Positions 1 to 9,227 of a stretch of DNA of 64,000 nt are shown one piece after another. The notes beneath the pieces were generated by a model that searched no databases, was not told where the DNA came from, and was given only the letters and a program-made list of their open reading frames with translations. Location of the stretch: the NCBI RefSeq assembly GCF_024305245.1, contig NZ_JAMWYX010000002.1, positions 320,264 to 384,263 of the forward strand, in the 5' to 3' direction. How positions within the stretch are numbered: the first letter of the stretch is position 1; every line of letters starts with the position of its first letter. Origin of the DNA: Erythrobacter sp. (GTDB lineage Bacteria; Pseudomonadota; Alphaproteobacteria; Sphingomonadales; Sphingomonadaceae). Both the position numbers and the translations under genes were made by a program.

Positions 1-456
1 GGGGGGGGGGGTTTTTCCCCCCGCCGCGATCCGATCCGCCGCCGCGCTCGCCAGCGCGTCGGCGCGTTCATTTTCCGGATGGCCATTATGGCCCCGCACC
101 CAGTGCCAACTGACATGGTGCGGGCGTGCGGCCTCGATCAGGTCATGCCATAGATCGGCATTGCGCACCGGTTTCTTGCTGGCGTTGACCCAGCCATTGC
201 GCTGCCAGCCGTGAATCCACTTGCTCATTCCGTCGAGCACATATTTGCTGTCGGAATACAGATCGACCTTGCACGATTCGATAAGCGCGTTCAGCCCCTT
301 GATCGCCGCCATCAGTTCCATGCGATTATTGGTCGTGTCCGGCTCTCCGCCCGAAAGTTCCTTTTCGTGGCCGCCCATGCGCAAAATCGCGCCCCAGCCG
401 CCGGGGCCGGGATTGCCCTTGCAGGCGCCGTCAGTGTAGATTTCGACCTGTTTCAT
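1..456 (-). CDS. rnhA: Ribonuclease HI, 3' end beyond window
   Basis: RNase HI cleaves the RNA strand of RNA-DNA hybrids in the cytoplasm (R-loop and primer removal). Translating the minus strand from the ATG at 456 gives [20 protein letters not shown], the classic start of the family, with the first catalytic Asp in YTDGAC, then the NRMELMAAI stretch carrying the catalytic Glu, and SDSKYV with the next Asp. [19 protein letters not shown] is the conserved C-terminal block. The frame stays open to base 1, so the ORF track missed it. The last codons fall in a G11-T5-C6 run that looks low quality. It lies just downstream of thrB and ispH on the same strand, a common sphingomonad order. Confidence 0.93.
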   Translation of the reverse strand, partial: MKQVEIYTDGACKGNPGPGGWGAILRMGGHEKELSGGEPDTTNNRMELMAAIKGLNALIESCKVDLYSDSKYVLDGMSKWIHGWQRNGWVNASKKPVRNADLWHDLIEAARPHHVSWHWVRGHNGHPENERADALASAAADRIAAGGKTPPP

Positions 457-485
457 GACTCATGCTCTAGGGACGAAGCGGTGCA

Positions 486-1466
486 TCAGGCAAGCAGCCC
501 GGCACCGATCCGATCGTAAAACTGCCAGCGTTCCACGAATTGCATCGGGTCCTTGCGCGTCACCAGCGCATCTTCGGGCGTATCGAGCCAGTCTTCCGCG
601 CGGCTGGCGACGAACCGCAGGCACACGCCCTTCGCCAACGCAGGCAGCAATGCCCGCTCCTCCGGTTCGAGCGGCCTGACGCTTTCATAGCCTGCGATCA
701 GCGCGCTGCCGAGCTGCGGCAGGTAGGCGTTTGCGCCGTCGAAACACCACGCCGCATGCGTGACCGCCAGATCGAGCGCCATCGGCCCGGTGCAGGCGAA
801 GTAGAAATCGATCAGGCCGGTGACCTTGTCCCCCAGCATCAGCACATTATCGGGAAACAGATCGGTGTGTGTCTGCGATTGCGGCAGCGCCGATAGATCG
901 AGCGCGGCGGCAGCGTGGGCGGCGTCCAGCATGGCGGGCAGGGCAGCGTCGATGGTCGCCAGCCGGTCTGCCCCGCACGCATCAAGGATCGCGGCGCTCG
1001 CGGCGAAATCCATTGCGTTGGCGCGGGTGCGGGGAAAATCGAGCGCTGCCAGATGCAGCCGCGCCAGCACCTCGCCCACCGCGCGCGCCTGTGCGGGGGT
1101 GGGGCGGGTGGGCGATACGCCGGGGAGGAATTCGATCAGCGCCGCCGCCTTGCCCTCGACCATCCGGTAGGATGCGCCGCCCCGGTCATGCATGGTGCGC
1201 GGGACCGGGGAGCCCTTGCTTGCCAGATGATCGAGCAGATCGAGGAAATAGGGCAGATCGGCGTAATCGATCCGCCGTTCGTAAAGGGTCAGGATAAACC
1301 GTGCGCCGCCAGTCCCTTTGGCGCCATCCGCGCCGGTCGTTTCGACCATCCAGTTGGAATTGGACACACCTTCGGCAATGCCCTTGGCCGATACCAGTTC
1401 GCCCACGTCATAATGCGCGATCAGCCGGGCAAGATCCTCCGCCCCGAGATGGGTGTAAACAGCCAC
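486..1466 (-). CDS. thrB: Homoserine kinase (ThrB type II, APH fold)
   Basis: Phosphorylates L-homoserine with ATP, the step before threonine synthase in the threonine pathway. The 326-residue length and the start MAVYTHLGAEDLARLIAHYDVG match the aminoglycoside-phosphotransferase-like ThrB of alphaproteobacteria, not the GHMP type of enterics. The kinase loop HTDLFPDNVL carries the catalytic Asp and Asn, and LIDFYFA holds the Mg-binding Asp. It lies 27 bp downstream of ispH and about 30 bp upstream of rnhA on the same strand, probably one transcription unit. Confidence 0.93.
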   Translation of the reverse strand: MAVYTHLGAEDLARLIAHYDVGELVSAKGIAEGVSNSNWMVETTGADGAKGTGGARFILTLYERRIDYADLPYFLDLLDHLASKGSPVPRTMHDRGGASYRMVEGKAAALIEFLPGVSPTRPTPAQARAVGEVLARLHLAALDFPRTRANAMDFAASAAILDACGADRLATIDAALPAMLDAAHAAAALDLSALPQSQTHTDLFPDNVLMLGDKVTGLIDFYFACTGPMALDLAVTHAAWCFDGANAYLPQLGSALIAGYESVRPLEPEERALLPALAKGVCLRFVASRAEDWLDTPEDALVTRKDPMQFVERWQFYDRIGAGLLA

Positions 1467-1493
1467 GCCCGTTGAGCCCCCGCGCGCCTGTGG

Positions 1494-2486
1494 TTACTCG
1501 GTCAGCAATCGCGGCAGCTTGAACACCATCTTTTCTTCCGCAGCGGTGATGGTCTTCTCGTGAATCGGGCGATACCCGGCCAGCGCCGCCACCACTTCGC
1601 GGACGAGGATCTCCGGGGCCGATGCACCCGCCGTCAGGCCCAGCGTCTCGACCCCTTCGAGCCACGCGAAATCGATCTCGTCCGCGCGCTGGATCAGCTT
1701 GGACGGCGTGCCCAGCCGTTCGGCCACCTCGACCAGCCGCAGTGCGTTGGACGAATTGGGCGAACCGATCACCAGCACCAGATCGCAATCCTGCGCCAGT
1801 TCCTTGACCGCCGCCTGCCGGTTCGACGTGGCATAGCAGATGTCCTCGGCACGCGGGCCGGAGATGTTGGGATAACGCCATTCGAGCGCGTGGATCACTT
1901 CGCGGGTGTCATCGACCGACAAGGTGGTCTGCGTAAGATAAGCCAGTTCCTCGTCCGTATCGAACGGCAGCTTGTCGACATCCTCGATCGTTTCCACCAG
2001 CGTCATCTGACCGGGCGCGACCTGACCCATGGTGCCGATCACCTCGGGATGGCCTTCGTGGCCGATGAAGATGATGTGGCGGCCTTTCTCGATCTGGCGT
2101 TCGGCCTGACGGTGAACCTTCGACACCAGCGGGCAGGTGGCATCGACATATAACAGCTTGCGGCGCTTCGCCTCCGCCGGAACGGCCTTGGGTACGCCGT
2201 GCGCGCTGAACACCACCGGCGCATCGTCAGGCACCTCGTCCAGCTCCTCGACAAACACCGCGCCTTTGGCCTTCAACCCTTCGACGACATATTTGTTGTG
2301 GACGATCTCGTGCCGGACATAGACTGGCGCGCCATAGCGTTCGAGCGCCTTTTCGACGATCTCGATCGCGCGGTCGACCCCGGCACAAAAGCCGCGCGGC
2401 GCAGCGATCAGCAGGTTGAGGGGAGGCCGGCCTGCGACAGAATCGTCGCCAGCTACAGTCGTGGTTGCGGGAAAGGGCGCGTTCAT
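1494..2486 (-). CDS. ispH: 4-hydroxy-3-methylbut-2-enyl diphosphate reductase
   Basis: Last enzyme of the MEP isoprenoid pathway: reduces HMBPP to IPP and DMAPP using a 4Fe-4S cluster. The three cluster cysteines are visible in [23 protein letters not shown] and [11 protein letters not shown], and [13 protein letters not shown] is the conserved substrate-binding block. Length (330 residues) is normal; the first 25 or so residues are a variable leader. It heads a minus-strand run ispH-thrB-rnhA. The 90 bp between it and the divergent lipoprotein gene must hold both promoters. Confidence 0.96.
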   Translation of the reverse strand: MNAPFPATTTVAGDDSVAGRPPLNLLIAAPRGFCAGVDRAIEIVEKALERYGAPVYVRHEIVHNKYVVEGLKAKGAVFVEELDEVPDDAPVVFSAHGVPKAVPAEAKRRKLLYVDATCPLVSKVHRQAERQIEKGRHIIFIGHEGHPEVIGTMGQVAPGQMTLVETIEDVDKLPFDTDEELAYLTQTTLSVDDTREVIHALEWRYPNISGPRAEDICYATSNRQAAVKELAQDCDLVLVIGSPNSSNALRLVEVAERLGTPSKLIQRADEIDFAWLEGVETLGLTAGASAPEILVREVVAALAGYRPIHEKTITAAEEKMVFKLPRLLTE

Positions 2487-2576
2487 GTCTCCCCCTCTAG
2501 CGCTTTGCGGCGCGTCTCGCTAGGGCATGCGTGCGCATTGGCGCAGATGGATCCGGTTTTCTAGGACAGCTCTTCA

Positions 2577-3227
2577 ATGATGTTTCGCACCCGTGCCATT
2601 CCTGTTCTTGCTGCCCTGGCAGCGCTGGCTGGCTGTTCGAAGGAAGGCGAGCTGGTGCTCGATCAGGGGGTCGGCATCGCATCGGTGCTGACCATATGCC
2701 CGGCAGTCGGCATTCCCGACTACACCGGCGATGTCACCACGTTCCGTTCGGAAGACGATCGCAGCACCGCCAGTCTGGATGTCAGCGCAGCGATAACCAA
2801 TCTGCGGGCGACCTGTAACGATACCGCCGCGCAGGTTTACAGCGAAGCGGCGTTCGAGGTTCATGCCCGGCGCACCGACACGCGCGGCAGCCGCACTGTG
2901 ACCTTGCCCTATTTCGTGACTGTCCTGCGCGGCGGCAATGCGGTGGTCAGCAAGCGGGTGGGCGAGGTCATGCTGACCTTCGCCGAAGGGCAGGAGCGTG
3001 CCGTGGCCACCGCCAAGGCCGGCTCGTTCATCAACCGCGCCGATGCCGCGCTGCCGGACGATATCCGCGAGAAGATCACCCGCCGACGACGTGCGGGCGA
3101 AGTCGATGCCGCCCTCGATCCGCTGGCCGATCCCGAGGTAAAAGCCGCGATTGCGCGCACCCGCTTCGAAATGCTGGTCGGTTTCCAGCTGAGCGAGGAT
3201 CAGCTGGCGTATAACGTCAGGCGTTAG
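2577..3227 (+). CDS. Putative lipoprotein, function unknown
   Basis: A 216-residue protein that I do not recognise as a named family. It begins with a short hydrophobic signal and a lipobox (ALAGCSKEG), so it is probably acylated at the Cys and kept in the envelope. The rest is soluble, with a beta-rich middle and an R/K-rich stretch (REKITRRRRAGEVD) near residue 165. Two ATGs in tandem (2577 and 2580) could start it. It diverges from ispH and is followed by a repeat element and then argS. Confidence 0.75.
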   Translation: MMFRTRAIPVLAALAALAGCSKEGELVLDQGVGIASVLTICPAVGIPDYTGDVTTFRSEDDRSTASLDVSAAITNLRATCNDTAAQVYSEAAFEVHARRTDTRGSRTVTLPYFVTVLRGGNAVVSKRVGEVMLTFAEGQERAVATAKAGSFINRADAALPDDIREKITRRRRAGEVDAALDPLADPEVKAAIARTRFEMLVGFQLSEDQLAYNVRR

Positions 3228-3236
3228 TTTTTCGGC

Positions 3237-3330
3237 ACGCCGTCCGGTGTGCGAAATCCTCGCTCATGCGACCTGCTCGCTCATGCGACCTGAAGGTCGC
3301 GTCGCTGCGGGCGGCCGGTCGGCCTTGCGA
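3237..3330 (+). repeat. Dispersed hairpin-rich intergenic repeat, copy 1
   Basis: Starts ten bases after the lipoprotein stop. It contains an ACGCC/GGTGT stem-loop, the core GAAATCCTCGCTCATGCG, a stem GCGACC-TGAA-GGTCGC, and the block GCGGGCGGCCGGTCGGCCTT. A near-identical element in opposite orientation lies at 50437-50527. In this copy the 17-mer CTCGCTCATGCGACCTG is duplicated in tandem (3259-3275 and 3276-3292). The ORF track reads through it, but it is very likely non-coding. Confidence 0.85.
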
Positions 3331-3403
3331 CGCCCTCGGCGCCGGGTCAGCGCGATGCGCCATCTTGCTGTACCAGTTTGCTTGAGGTGTTTCCTTCTTC
3401 GCC

Positions 3404-3424
3404 GTCCCGGGGTTGACCCGGGAC
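3404..3424. repeat. Perfect inverted repeat upstream of argS
   Basis: GTCCCGGG-GTTGA-CCCGGGAC forms an 8-bp perfect stem with a 5-base loop. No T-run follows, so it is not a typical intrinsic terminator; it may be another small palindromic repeat or affect the argS leader. Confidence 0.5.
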
Positions 3425-3477
3425 CCCGCTTGCTTCTTTGCATCCGCGGTATTCCGCGCCATCCGCACGAGAACCCG

Positions 3478-5226
3478 ATGACCGAAACCAAGACCCTGTA
3501 TGCCGCCTATGCGGCGCTGATCGAAACCGTGCTGACCGATCTGGTGGCAGATGGCGTGCTGCCTGCCGGCACGTCCTTTGCCAACGTTACGCTGGAGCCG
3601 CCGCGCGATGCATCGCATGGCGATCTGTCGACCAACGCGGCGATGGTGCTGGTCAAGGGCGCGGGCATGAACCCGCGCGCACTGGCAGAGGCGGTCACAG
3701 CAAAGCTTGCAGCCTTTCCGGCGATCACCAGTGCCGACATCGCCGGACCCGGCTTCATCAACCTGCGCCTCGCGCCCGATGCATGGCTGACCGAACTGCA
3801 GGCGATCGCCGCAATGGGCGCGGATTATGGCCGCTCGCAGATGGGCGCGGGGCGGCGGGTGAATATCGAATATGTCTCGGCCAATCCGACCGGGCCTATG
3901 CACATGGGCCATTGCCGCGGCGCGGTGGTGGGCGATGCGCTTGCCTCGCTGCTCGAATGGGCCGGGCACCGCGTGACCCGCGAATATTACATCAACGACG
4001 CAGGCGGTCAGGTCGATACACTCGCGCGTTCGGTGCACCTGCGTTACCGCGAAGCGTTGGGCGAAGACATTGGCGCAATCCCAGAAGGACTCTATCCCGG
4101 CGATTACCTCAAGCCCGTCGGCAGCGCATTGGCTGAAACCTTCGGCGACAAGTACCAATCCGCGCCCGAGGCCGAATGGCTGCCCACGTTCCGCACAGAG
4201 GCCGTGGCGCGAATGATGGAGCTCATCAAATCCGATCTCGCGATGCTCGGCATTCACCACGATGTCTTCGCGTCCGAGGCCGAGCTGCAAGCGGCGGGCA
4301 AGCCCGAAGCCGCCGAGGCATGGCTGCGCGCGCACGATCTTGTTTATGACGGCGTGCTCGAAGCGCCCAAGGGCAAGGCTCCGCCCGAAGACTGGGAACC
4401 GATCGAGCTGCCGCTGTTCCGCTCGACCAGATTCGGCGACGATCAGGACCGCCCGATCAAGAAATCCTCCGGCGCGTGGACCTATTTCGGCGCCGATCTC
4501 GCCTATCACATGCAGAAGGCGGAAAGCTCTGACGAGTTGATCGACATCTGGGGCGCGGATCACGCGGGCACGGTCAAGCGGATCAAGGCCGCCGTCGCCG
4601 CGCTGTCCGAAGGCGAAGGCCGCCCGATCCCGTTCGACGTCAAGCTGGTGCAGATGGTGCAGCTGATGCGCGGCGGCGAACCGGCCAAGATGTCCAAACG
4701 CTCGGGCAATTTCATCACCATCGCCGACATGATCGACGAAGTGGGCAAGAACGTGGTGCGGTTCACCATGCTGACCCGCAAGCCCGAAGCGCAGATGGAA
4801 TTCGATTTCGTCAAGGTGGTCGAAGCGTCGAAGGACAATCCGGTGTTCTACGTCCAATATGCCCATGCCCGGATCCGCTCGACCTTGCGCAAGGCGGCCG
4901 AGGCCGGGTTCGCGCCCGATGCGGCGGGGCTGGCTCAGTTGGGGGACGAGGAAATCGCTCTGATCCGCCGCGCCGCGCAGTTCCCGCGCGAAATCGAAGC
5001 GGCGGCTCGCGCCCGAGAACCGCACCGGATCGCCTTTTTCCTGTATGATCTGGCGTCCGATCTCCATTCATTCTGGAATCTTGGTAATGACCGTGTTGAA
5101 AAGCGGTTCATCGTGGAACAGGATGCGAGCTTGACGGGGGCTAGGCTTTTCCTTGGGCAGGCAATCGGGCAAGTGATCCGCAATGGTCTCGGCGTGCTCG
5201 GCGTCGAGGCGGTGGAATCCATGTGA
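3478..5226 (+). CDS. argS: Arginyl-tRNA synthetase
   Basis: Charges tRNA-Arg with arginine in the cytoplasm. The class I signatures are present: NPTGPMHMGHCRG (HIGH-like motif) and AKMSKRSGN (KMSKS motif, naturally degenerate in many ArgRS). The start is placed at the ATG giving MTETKTLYAAYAALIE because the upstream part of the 659-residue track ORF runs through the repeat element and is not protein-like. This leaves 582 residues, a usual length. The C-terminal anticodon-binding all-helical domain ends at EAVESM. It leads the argS-SPOR-nagZ-scpAB-tatABC run. Confidence 0.96.
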   Translation: MTETKTLYAAYAALIETVLTDLVADGVLPAGTSFANVTLEPPRDASHGDLSTNAAMVLVKGAGMNPRALAEAVTAKLAAFPAITSADIAGPGFINLRLAPDAWLTELQAIAAMGADYGRSQMGAGRRVNIEYVSANPTGPMHMGHCRGAVVGDALASLLEWAGHRVTREYYINDAGGQVDTLARSVHLRYREALGEDIGAIPEGLYPGDYLKPVGSALAETFGDKYQSAPEAEWLPTFRTEAVARMMELIKSDLAMLGIHHDVFASEAELQAAGKPEAAEAWLRAHDLVYDGVLEAPKGKAPPEDWEPIELPLFRSTRFGDDQDRPIKKSSGAWTYFGADLAYHMQKAESSDELIDIWGADHAGTVKRIKAAVAALSEGEGRPIPFDVKLVQMVQLMRGGEPAKMSKRSGNFITIADMIDEVGKNVVRFTMLTRKPEAQMEFDFVKVVEASKDNPVFYVQYAHARIRSTLRKAAEAGFAPDAAGLAQLGDEEIALIRRAAQFPREIEAAARAREPHRIAFFLYDLASDLHSFWNLGNDRVEKRFIVEQDASLTGARLFLGQAIGQVIRNGLGVLGVEAVESM

Positions 5227-5256
5227 TGAATTGCCGGAAAGGCGCGGGGCTTGGCC

Positions 5257-5934
5257 ATGATCGATGCCGAATACGAGGAATTGGACGTGGGCGACGGAGA
5301 GCTTGATCTGGCTGATACCGACAACCTCCCATGGCTCGAATCCGACGAGGATGACGAGGCCGCAGGCGGGCTCGATACCGGGCAGATACTCGGCTTTGCC
5401 GCGCTGATGATCCTGCTGCTGGCGGTGGTGGTCGGCGCAGTATGGTATGTATCGAACCGGGCAGCCGGCAGCGATGCGGTGGCGGACGGCAGCGTGATCG
5501 CCGCCCCCGAAGGCCCGATCAAGGAGCGGCCCGAAAATCCGGGCGGCAAGGAATTCGCAGGCACCGGCAATGTCGCGCCTGTGGTGGGCGAAGGCGGCCA
5601 GCGTGAAGCGGTGGTGGCTGCACCCGAAGCTCCGCCGCCTGCGCCCAAGCCGGCTCCCTCTGCCAGCCCCGCGACCAAGCCCGTCCCTGCTGCGGACATG
5701 TTAGGGGTCGGCGTTCAGCTTGCCGCCTATTCCACCCGCGCGCGCGCCGAGCAGGGCTGGAGCGACCTTTCGCGGCGCACCGACGCGCTATCCGGGGTGA
5801 AGCACCGCGTGGTGGAGGGCAAGGTCGATATCGGCACTGTCTACCGTCTGCAGGCGATAGCTGGCGATCGCACCGCCGCGAACGCGCTGTGTTCCGCGCT
5901 CAAGTCCGACGGGCTCGATTGTCAGGTCAAATAG
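5257..5934 (+). CDS. SPOR-domain inner-membrane protein
   Basis: SPOR domains bind denuded septal peptidoglycan, so this is probably a cell-envelope or division-associated protein. The layout is an acidic cytoplasmic N-terminus (DLPWLESDEDDEAAGG region), one membrane segment (ILGFAALMILLLAVVVGAVWYV), a Pro/Ala-rich periplasmic linker, and a C-terminal SPOR fold starting LGVGVQLAAYSTRARAEQGW. I start it at the ATG 5257; the track uses a TTG six bases upstream. It follows argS by about 30 bp and precedes nagZ, another cell-wall gene, a conserved sphingomonad neighbourhood. Confidence 0.85.
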   Translation: MIDAEYEELDVGDGELDLADTDNLPWLESDEDDEAAGGLDTGQILGFAALMILLLAVVVGAVWYVSNRAAGSDAVADGSVIAAPEGPIKERPENPGGKEFAGTGNVAPVVGEGGQREAVVAAPEAPPPAPKPAPSASPATKPVPAADMLGVGVQLAAYSTRARAEQGWSDLSRRTDALSGVKHRVVEGKVDIGTVYRLQAIAGDRTAANALCSALKSDGLDCQVK

Positions 5935-6014
5935 CGCTTTTCCGGCCGCGTTTTCCCCCGTTCGGAATGGTTACGCAGCTTGCCTGAGTGCGGCTGGCCT
6001 GCGAACCTGCTTGC

Positions 6015-7037
6015 ATGACCCCGGCGATATTCGGCTTGAGCGGCACGCAACTGACCGCGGAGGAACGCGCGTTCTTCCGCGAGGCCGATCCGGCGGGCTA
6101 CATCCTGTTCGGCCGCAATTGCGACAATCCCGAGCAACTGCGCGCACTGACCGACGATCTGCGCTCCATCCAAGGGCGCGAGCGGTTGCTGGTGTCGATC
6201 GATCAGGAAGGCGGCCGCGTCGCCCGATTGCGTCCGCCGCATTGGGCGAATTATCCGGCAGGTGAGGCGTTCGCCCGGCTTTACGCCATTGCTCCTGCCA
6301 GCGCGATTGCCGCGGCGCGGGCCAATGCGACAGCGATGGCGCTCGAACTTTCGGCGATGGGGATCACAGTCGATTACCACCCCCCGCTCGATCTGCGGCT
6401 GCCCGGCGCGCATGACGTGATCGGCGACCGCGCGTTCGGGGCCGATCCGATGCAGGTGGCGGCGCTGGGGCGGGCTGTGCTTGACGGATTGGCGGCGGGC
6501 GGGGTTGCCGGTTGCATCAAGCATATGCCGGGCCACGGCCGCAGCGATGTCGACACGCACAAGGCGCTTCCCACCGTCACCGCTTCGGCCGAGGAACTGG
6601 AGGCCGATCTTGCTCCGTTTCGCTTGCTGAACCGCGCGCTGATCGGAATGACCGGGCATCTGGTGTTCACCGCATGGGATGCGGAAAACCCCGCCACCTT
6701 GTCGCCGACCGTCATCGCCGACATCATCCGCAGCGCGATCGGGTTCGATGGCCTGCTGCTGACCGACGATATCGACATGGAGGCGCTGGGCGGCACCATC
6801 CCCGAACGCGCCGCGCGCGCCCATGCTGCGGGATGCGACATCATTCTCAATTGCTGGGGAAAAATGGCCGACATGCAGGGCATCTGCAACGTTGTGCCGA
6901 CAATGTCCGAGGTCACTGCCGCGCGGCTCGACCGGGCGCTGGCGGGCACGCGTATCGACCCCGCCATGGCACCTGAACAGGCCGAACTCCTCGCCACGCG
7001 CGATGCGCTGCTGGCGCTGACCGGAACCGCCGCATGA
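6015..7037 (+). CDS. nagZ: Beta-N-acetylhexosaminidase
   Basis: GH3 cytoplasmic glucosaminidase that removes GlcNAc from imported muropeptides during wall recycling. The NagZ signature KHMPGHGRSDVDTHKALP holds the His/Asp catalytic dyad, and LLTDDIDMEAL carries the Asp nucleophile. It begins TPAIFGLSGTQLTAEE. I choose the ATG at 6015; the track GTG at 5988 adds nine residues that are not typical. The stop overlaps the scpA start by four bases (ATGA), indicating translational coupling. Confidence 0.93.
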   Translation: MTPAIFGLSGTQLTAEERAFFREADPAGYILFGRNCDNPEQLRALTDDLRSIQGRERLLVSIDQEGGRVARLRPPHWANYPAGEAFARLYAIAPASAIAAARANATAMALELSAMGITVDYHPPLDLRLPGAHDVIGDRAFGADPMQVAALGRAVLDGLAAGGVAGCIKHMPGHGRSDVDTHKALPTVTASAEELEADLAPFRLLNRALIGMTGHLVFTAWDAENPATLSPTVIADIIRSAIGFDGLLLTDDIDMEALGGTIPERAARAHAAGCDIILNCWGKMADMQGICNVVPTMSEVTAARLDRALAGTRIDPAMAPEQAELLATRDALLALTGTAA

Positions 7038-7837
7038 GCGCGGGCCTGCAAGGGGCAGATCAGCCCTTCATGTTCCCGCCCCCCGATCCGGCCAAACCGG
7101 ATACGAGCGCACTCTATCTCGAACTCGATGGCTGGGAAGGCCCGCTCGACCTGCTGCTCGATCTCGCGCGGCGGCAAAAGGTCGATCTGCGCCAGATTTC
7201 CATCCTCGCGCTGGTCGATCAGTACCTGACCTATATCGAGCGCGCAGGCGAGATGCGGCTGGAACTGGCCGCCGATTACCTCGTGATGGCAGCCTGGCTC
7301 GCCTATCTCAAATCGGCGCTGCTGCTGCCCAAGGAAGAACAGGAAGACCCTTCGCCCGAGGAACTGGCGCTGCGCCTGCAATTGCGGCTGCAACGCCTTG
7401 GCGCAATGCGCGAGGCGGCGGCGCGGTTGATGGGGCGTGACCGGACCGGGCGCGATGTGTTCCTGCGCGGCGCGCCTGAGGGCCTGCGCACCGACCGCAA
7501 GACCGTTTGGCGCAGCGACATGTTCGCGCTGATCCAGGCCTATGGGCAGGTGAAGGCGCGCACGGCCCCGCGCATCTACCACGTCGCGAACCGCCCGGTG
7601 ATGACACTGGACAGCGCGCTGGAGCGGGTTTCGGCAATGCTCGGCGTGACGCTCGAATGGATGGAAATCCGTGATTTCCTGCCGCCCCATGCATCCCCCG
7701 AACTCAAGCGTTCGGCGCTGGCATCCAGTTTTGTCGCGGCGCTGGAACTGGCGCGGCGGGGCCGGGCCGAACTCGATCAGGAAAGCGCGTTCGCTCCCTT
7801 GCGCATCCGCCGGTTGAAGGAGGGCGCGGCCTCATGA
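7034..7837 (+). CDS. scpA: Segregation and condensation protein A
   Basis: Kleisin subunit of the SMC-ScpAB condensin, which compacts and segregates the chromosome. Family marks are the N-terminal LDGWEGPLDLLLDLARRQKVDLRQISI block and the winged-helix C-terminus ending ALELARRGRAELDQESAF. Length of 267 residues is normal. Start overlaps nagZ (ATGA) and its stop overlaps scpB (ATGA), so the three genes are surely one operon. Confidence 0.94.
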   Translation: MSAGLQGADQPFMFPPPDPAKPDTSALYLELDGWEGPLDLLLDLARRQKVDLRQISILALVDQYLTYIERAGEMRLELAADYLVMAAWLAYLKSALLLPKEEQEDPSPEELALRLQLRLQRLGAMREAAARLMGRDRTGRDVFLRGAPEGLRTDRKTVWRSDMFALIQAYGQVKARTAPRIYHVANRPVMTLDSALERVSAMLGVTLEWMEIRDFLPPHASPELKRSALASSFVAALELARRGRAELDQESAFAPLRIRRLKEGAAS

Positions 7838-8478
7838 CGGGGGCCGAGAGCGGGCGGGCGGAGCCCGGCACGCTCGAACGGGCGGTCGAGGCGACGCTGT
7901 TCGCTGCAGACGAGCCCATGACGGTGGAGGCGCTTTCGAGCCATCTCGGCGGGATCGAACCGGGCGAGGTTCGCGGCGCTCTGACCGCGCTGCAGTTGCA
8001 ATATGCCGCGCGCGGCATCCATCTGGTCGAGCGCGGCAAGCGTTGGCATTTCGAGACCGCGCCCGATCTGGCGCATCTGCTGCGCCGCGAAAAGGAACAG
8101 GTGCGCAGGTTGAGCCGCGCTGCCACGGAAGTGCTCGCAATCATCGCCTATCACGAACCGGTCAGCCGGGCGGAAATCGAATCGATCCGCGGGGTGCAGA
8201 CCAGTGCGGGCACGCTTGATGTGCTGATGGAGGCGGGATGGATTAAGCTGGCGGGCCGCCGCGAGGTGCCGGGACGGCCGGTGATTTATGCCACCACGCC
8301 CGAATTTCTCGATCATTTCGGGCTCGAATCGCGCCGCGATCTGCCCGGCATCGACGAATTGCGCGCTGCGGGCCTGCTCGATCCGGTCGACGAGGCGCTG
8401 GAAACCGCCATGCGCTTCGATCCGGATGAGCCTGAAAATCAAGAGGAAGACACCCACGAAGACGAAGAGGGCGCATAA
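7834..8478 (+). CDS. scpB: Segregation and condensation protein B
   Basis: Partner of ScpA in SMC-ScpAB; binds the kleisin as a dimer of tandem winged helices. Diagnostic stretches are EATLFAADEPMT near residue 15, the mid-protein LAIIAYHEPVSRAEIESIRGV and GRREVPGRPVIYATTPEFLDHFGL. Both winged-helix repeats are intact. The C-terminus is an acidic tail (PDEPENQEEDTHEDEEGA). It overlaps scpA by four bases; about 95 bp separate it from tatA. Confidence 0.95.
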   Translation: MTGAESGRAEPGTLERAVEATLFAADEPMTVEALSSHLGGIEPGEVRGALTALQLQYAARGIHLVERGKRWHFETAPDLAHLLRREKEQVRRLSRAATEVLAIIAYHEPVSRAEIESIRGVQTSAGTLDVLMEAGWIKLAGRREVPGRPVIYATTPEFLDHFGLESRRDLPGIDELRAAGLLDPVDEALETAMRFDPDEPENQEEDTHEDEEGA

Positions 8479-8574
8479 CCATGTGGTTCTTTCGCTTCGC
8501 ACGCTGAAAGGCGGGTGGCATCTGCGCTGTCGAACTCCTATATCGGTAGGGCACACAAGTAAGAGAGATTTGCC

Positions 8575-8811
8575 ATGGGTATCGGTTGGCCGCAGCTTCT
8601 CATCATCGCGCTCGTCATTCTCGTTCTGTTTGGCCGTGGCCGGATCGCGGACATGATGGGCGATTTCGGCAAGGGCATTTCCAGCTTCAAGAAGGGCATG
8701 ACCGAGACCGACGAGCCCGCGCCCAAGGCCCGGATCGAGCCGCCGGCAGGTTCGCCTGCCCCGGCCGAAACGCCCGCGCCGGCCGAAAAGAACGACACCA
8801 CCAGCGCCTGA
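8575..8811 (+). CDS. tatA: Sec-independent translocase TatA
   Basis: Pore-forming subunit of the twin-arginine export system. One N-terminal membrane helix ([20 protein letters not shown]) is followed by the amphipathic helix [18 protein letters not shown] and a Pro/Ala/Glu-rich tail; 78 residues is normal. RBS-like AGAGAG lies upstream of the ATG. First gene of a tatA-tatB-tatC set. Confidence 0.94.
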   Translation: MGIGWPQLLIIALVILVLFGRGRIADMMGDFGKGISSFKKGMTETDEPAPKARIEPPAGSPAPAETPAPAEKNDTTSA

Positions 8812-8846
8812 TCCAGGTCTGAAGGAGGCGCCACGGCCGCACCCCC

Positions 8847-9227
8847 ATGTTCGACATCGGCGCTGCAGAACTGCTGGTCATCATTATCGTCGCGGTCATT
8901 GTGATCGGGCCGAAGGATTTTCCGCTCGCGATGCGGGTTGCCGGGCGCTGGATCGGCAAGGCGCGGCGCGTCTCGGCCCATTTCCGCAGCGGCATCGATT
9001 CGATGGTCCGCGAGGCGGAACTCGAGGACATGGAGAAAAAGTGGAAGGCGCAGAACGAGGAGATCATGCGCCGCTCCGCCGCCCTCACCACGGAAACCTC
9101 CGAAGCCGAAGCGGGCGCGCCGATGATGACGGGGCCGCCGCCGGTCGATTCGCTACCGGACGATCCTGCGCCTGCCGAAACCGGAAGCGCGACCCCGCCC
9201 AAAGGCAGCGACAATGTTCAAGGTTGA
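8847..9227 (+). CDS. tatB: Sec-independent translocase TatB
   Basis: Works with TatC as receptor for twin-arginine signal peptides. It starts MFDIGAAELLVIIIVAVIVIGPKDFP, the standard TatB opening with a Glu in the membrane helix and the GP hinge, followed by a long amphipathic helix rich in Arg and Glu. It lies 35 bp after tatA and overlaps the tatC start by 14 bases. Confidence 0.94.
   Translation: MFDIGAAELLVIIIVAVIVIGPKDFPLAMRVAGRWIGKARRVSAHFRSGIDSMVREAELEDMEKKWKAQNEEIMRRSAALTTETSEAEAGAPMMTGPPPVDSLPDDPAPAETGSATPPKGSDNVQG

Noticed and set aside
3247-3477. N-terminal extension of argS in the ORF track
   Set aside because: It is translation of the dispersed repeat and a palindrome; the same peptide-like string (SLMRP-GRVAAGGRSALR) appears from the second copy, showing it is repeat-derived.
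3217-5067. 616-codon minus-strand ORF opposite argS
   Set aside because: It mirrors the argS coding frame, is rich in Arg/His/Gln and has no motif; a GC-rich shadow frame.
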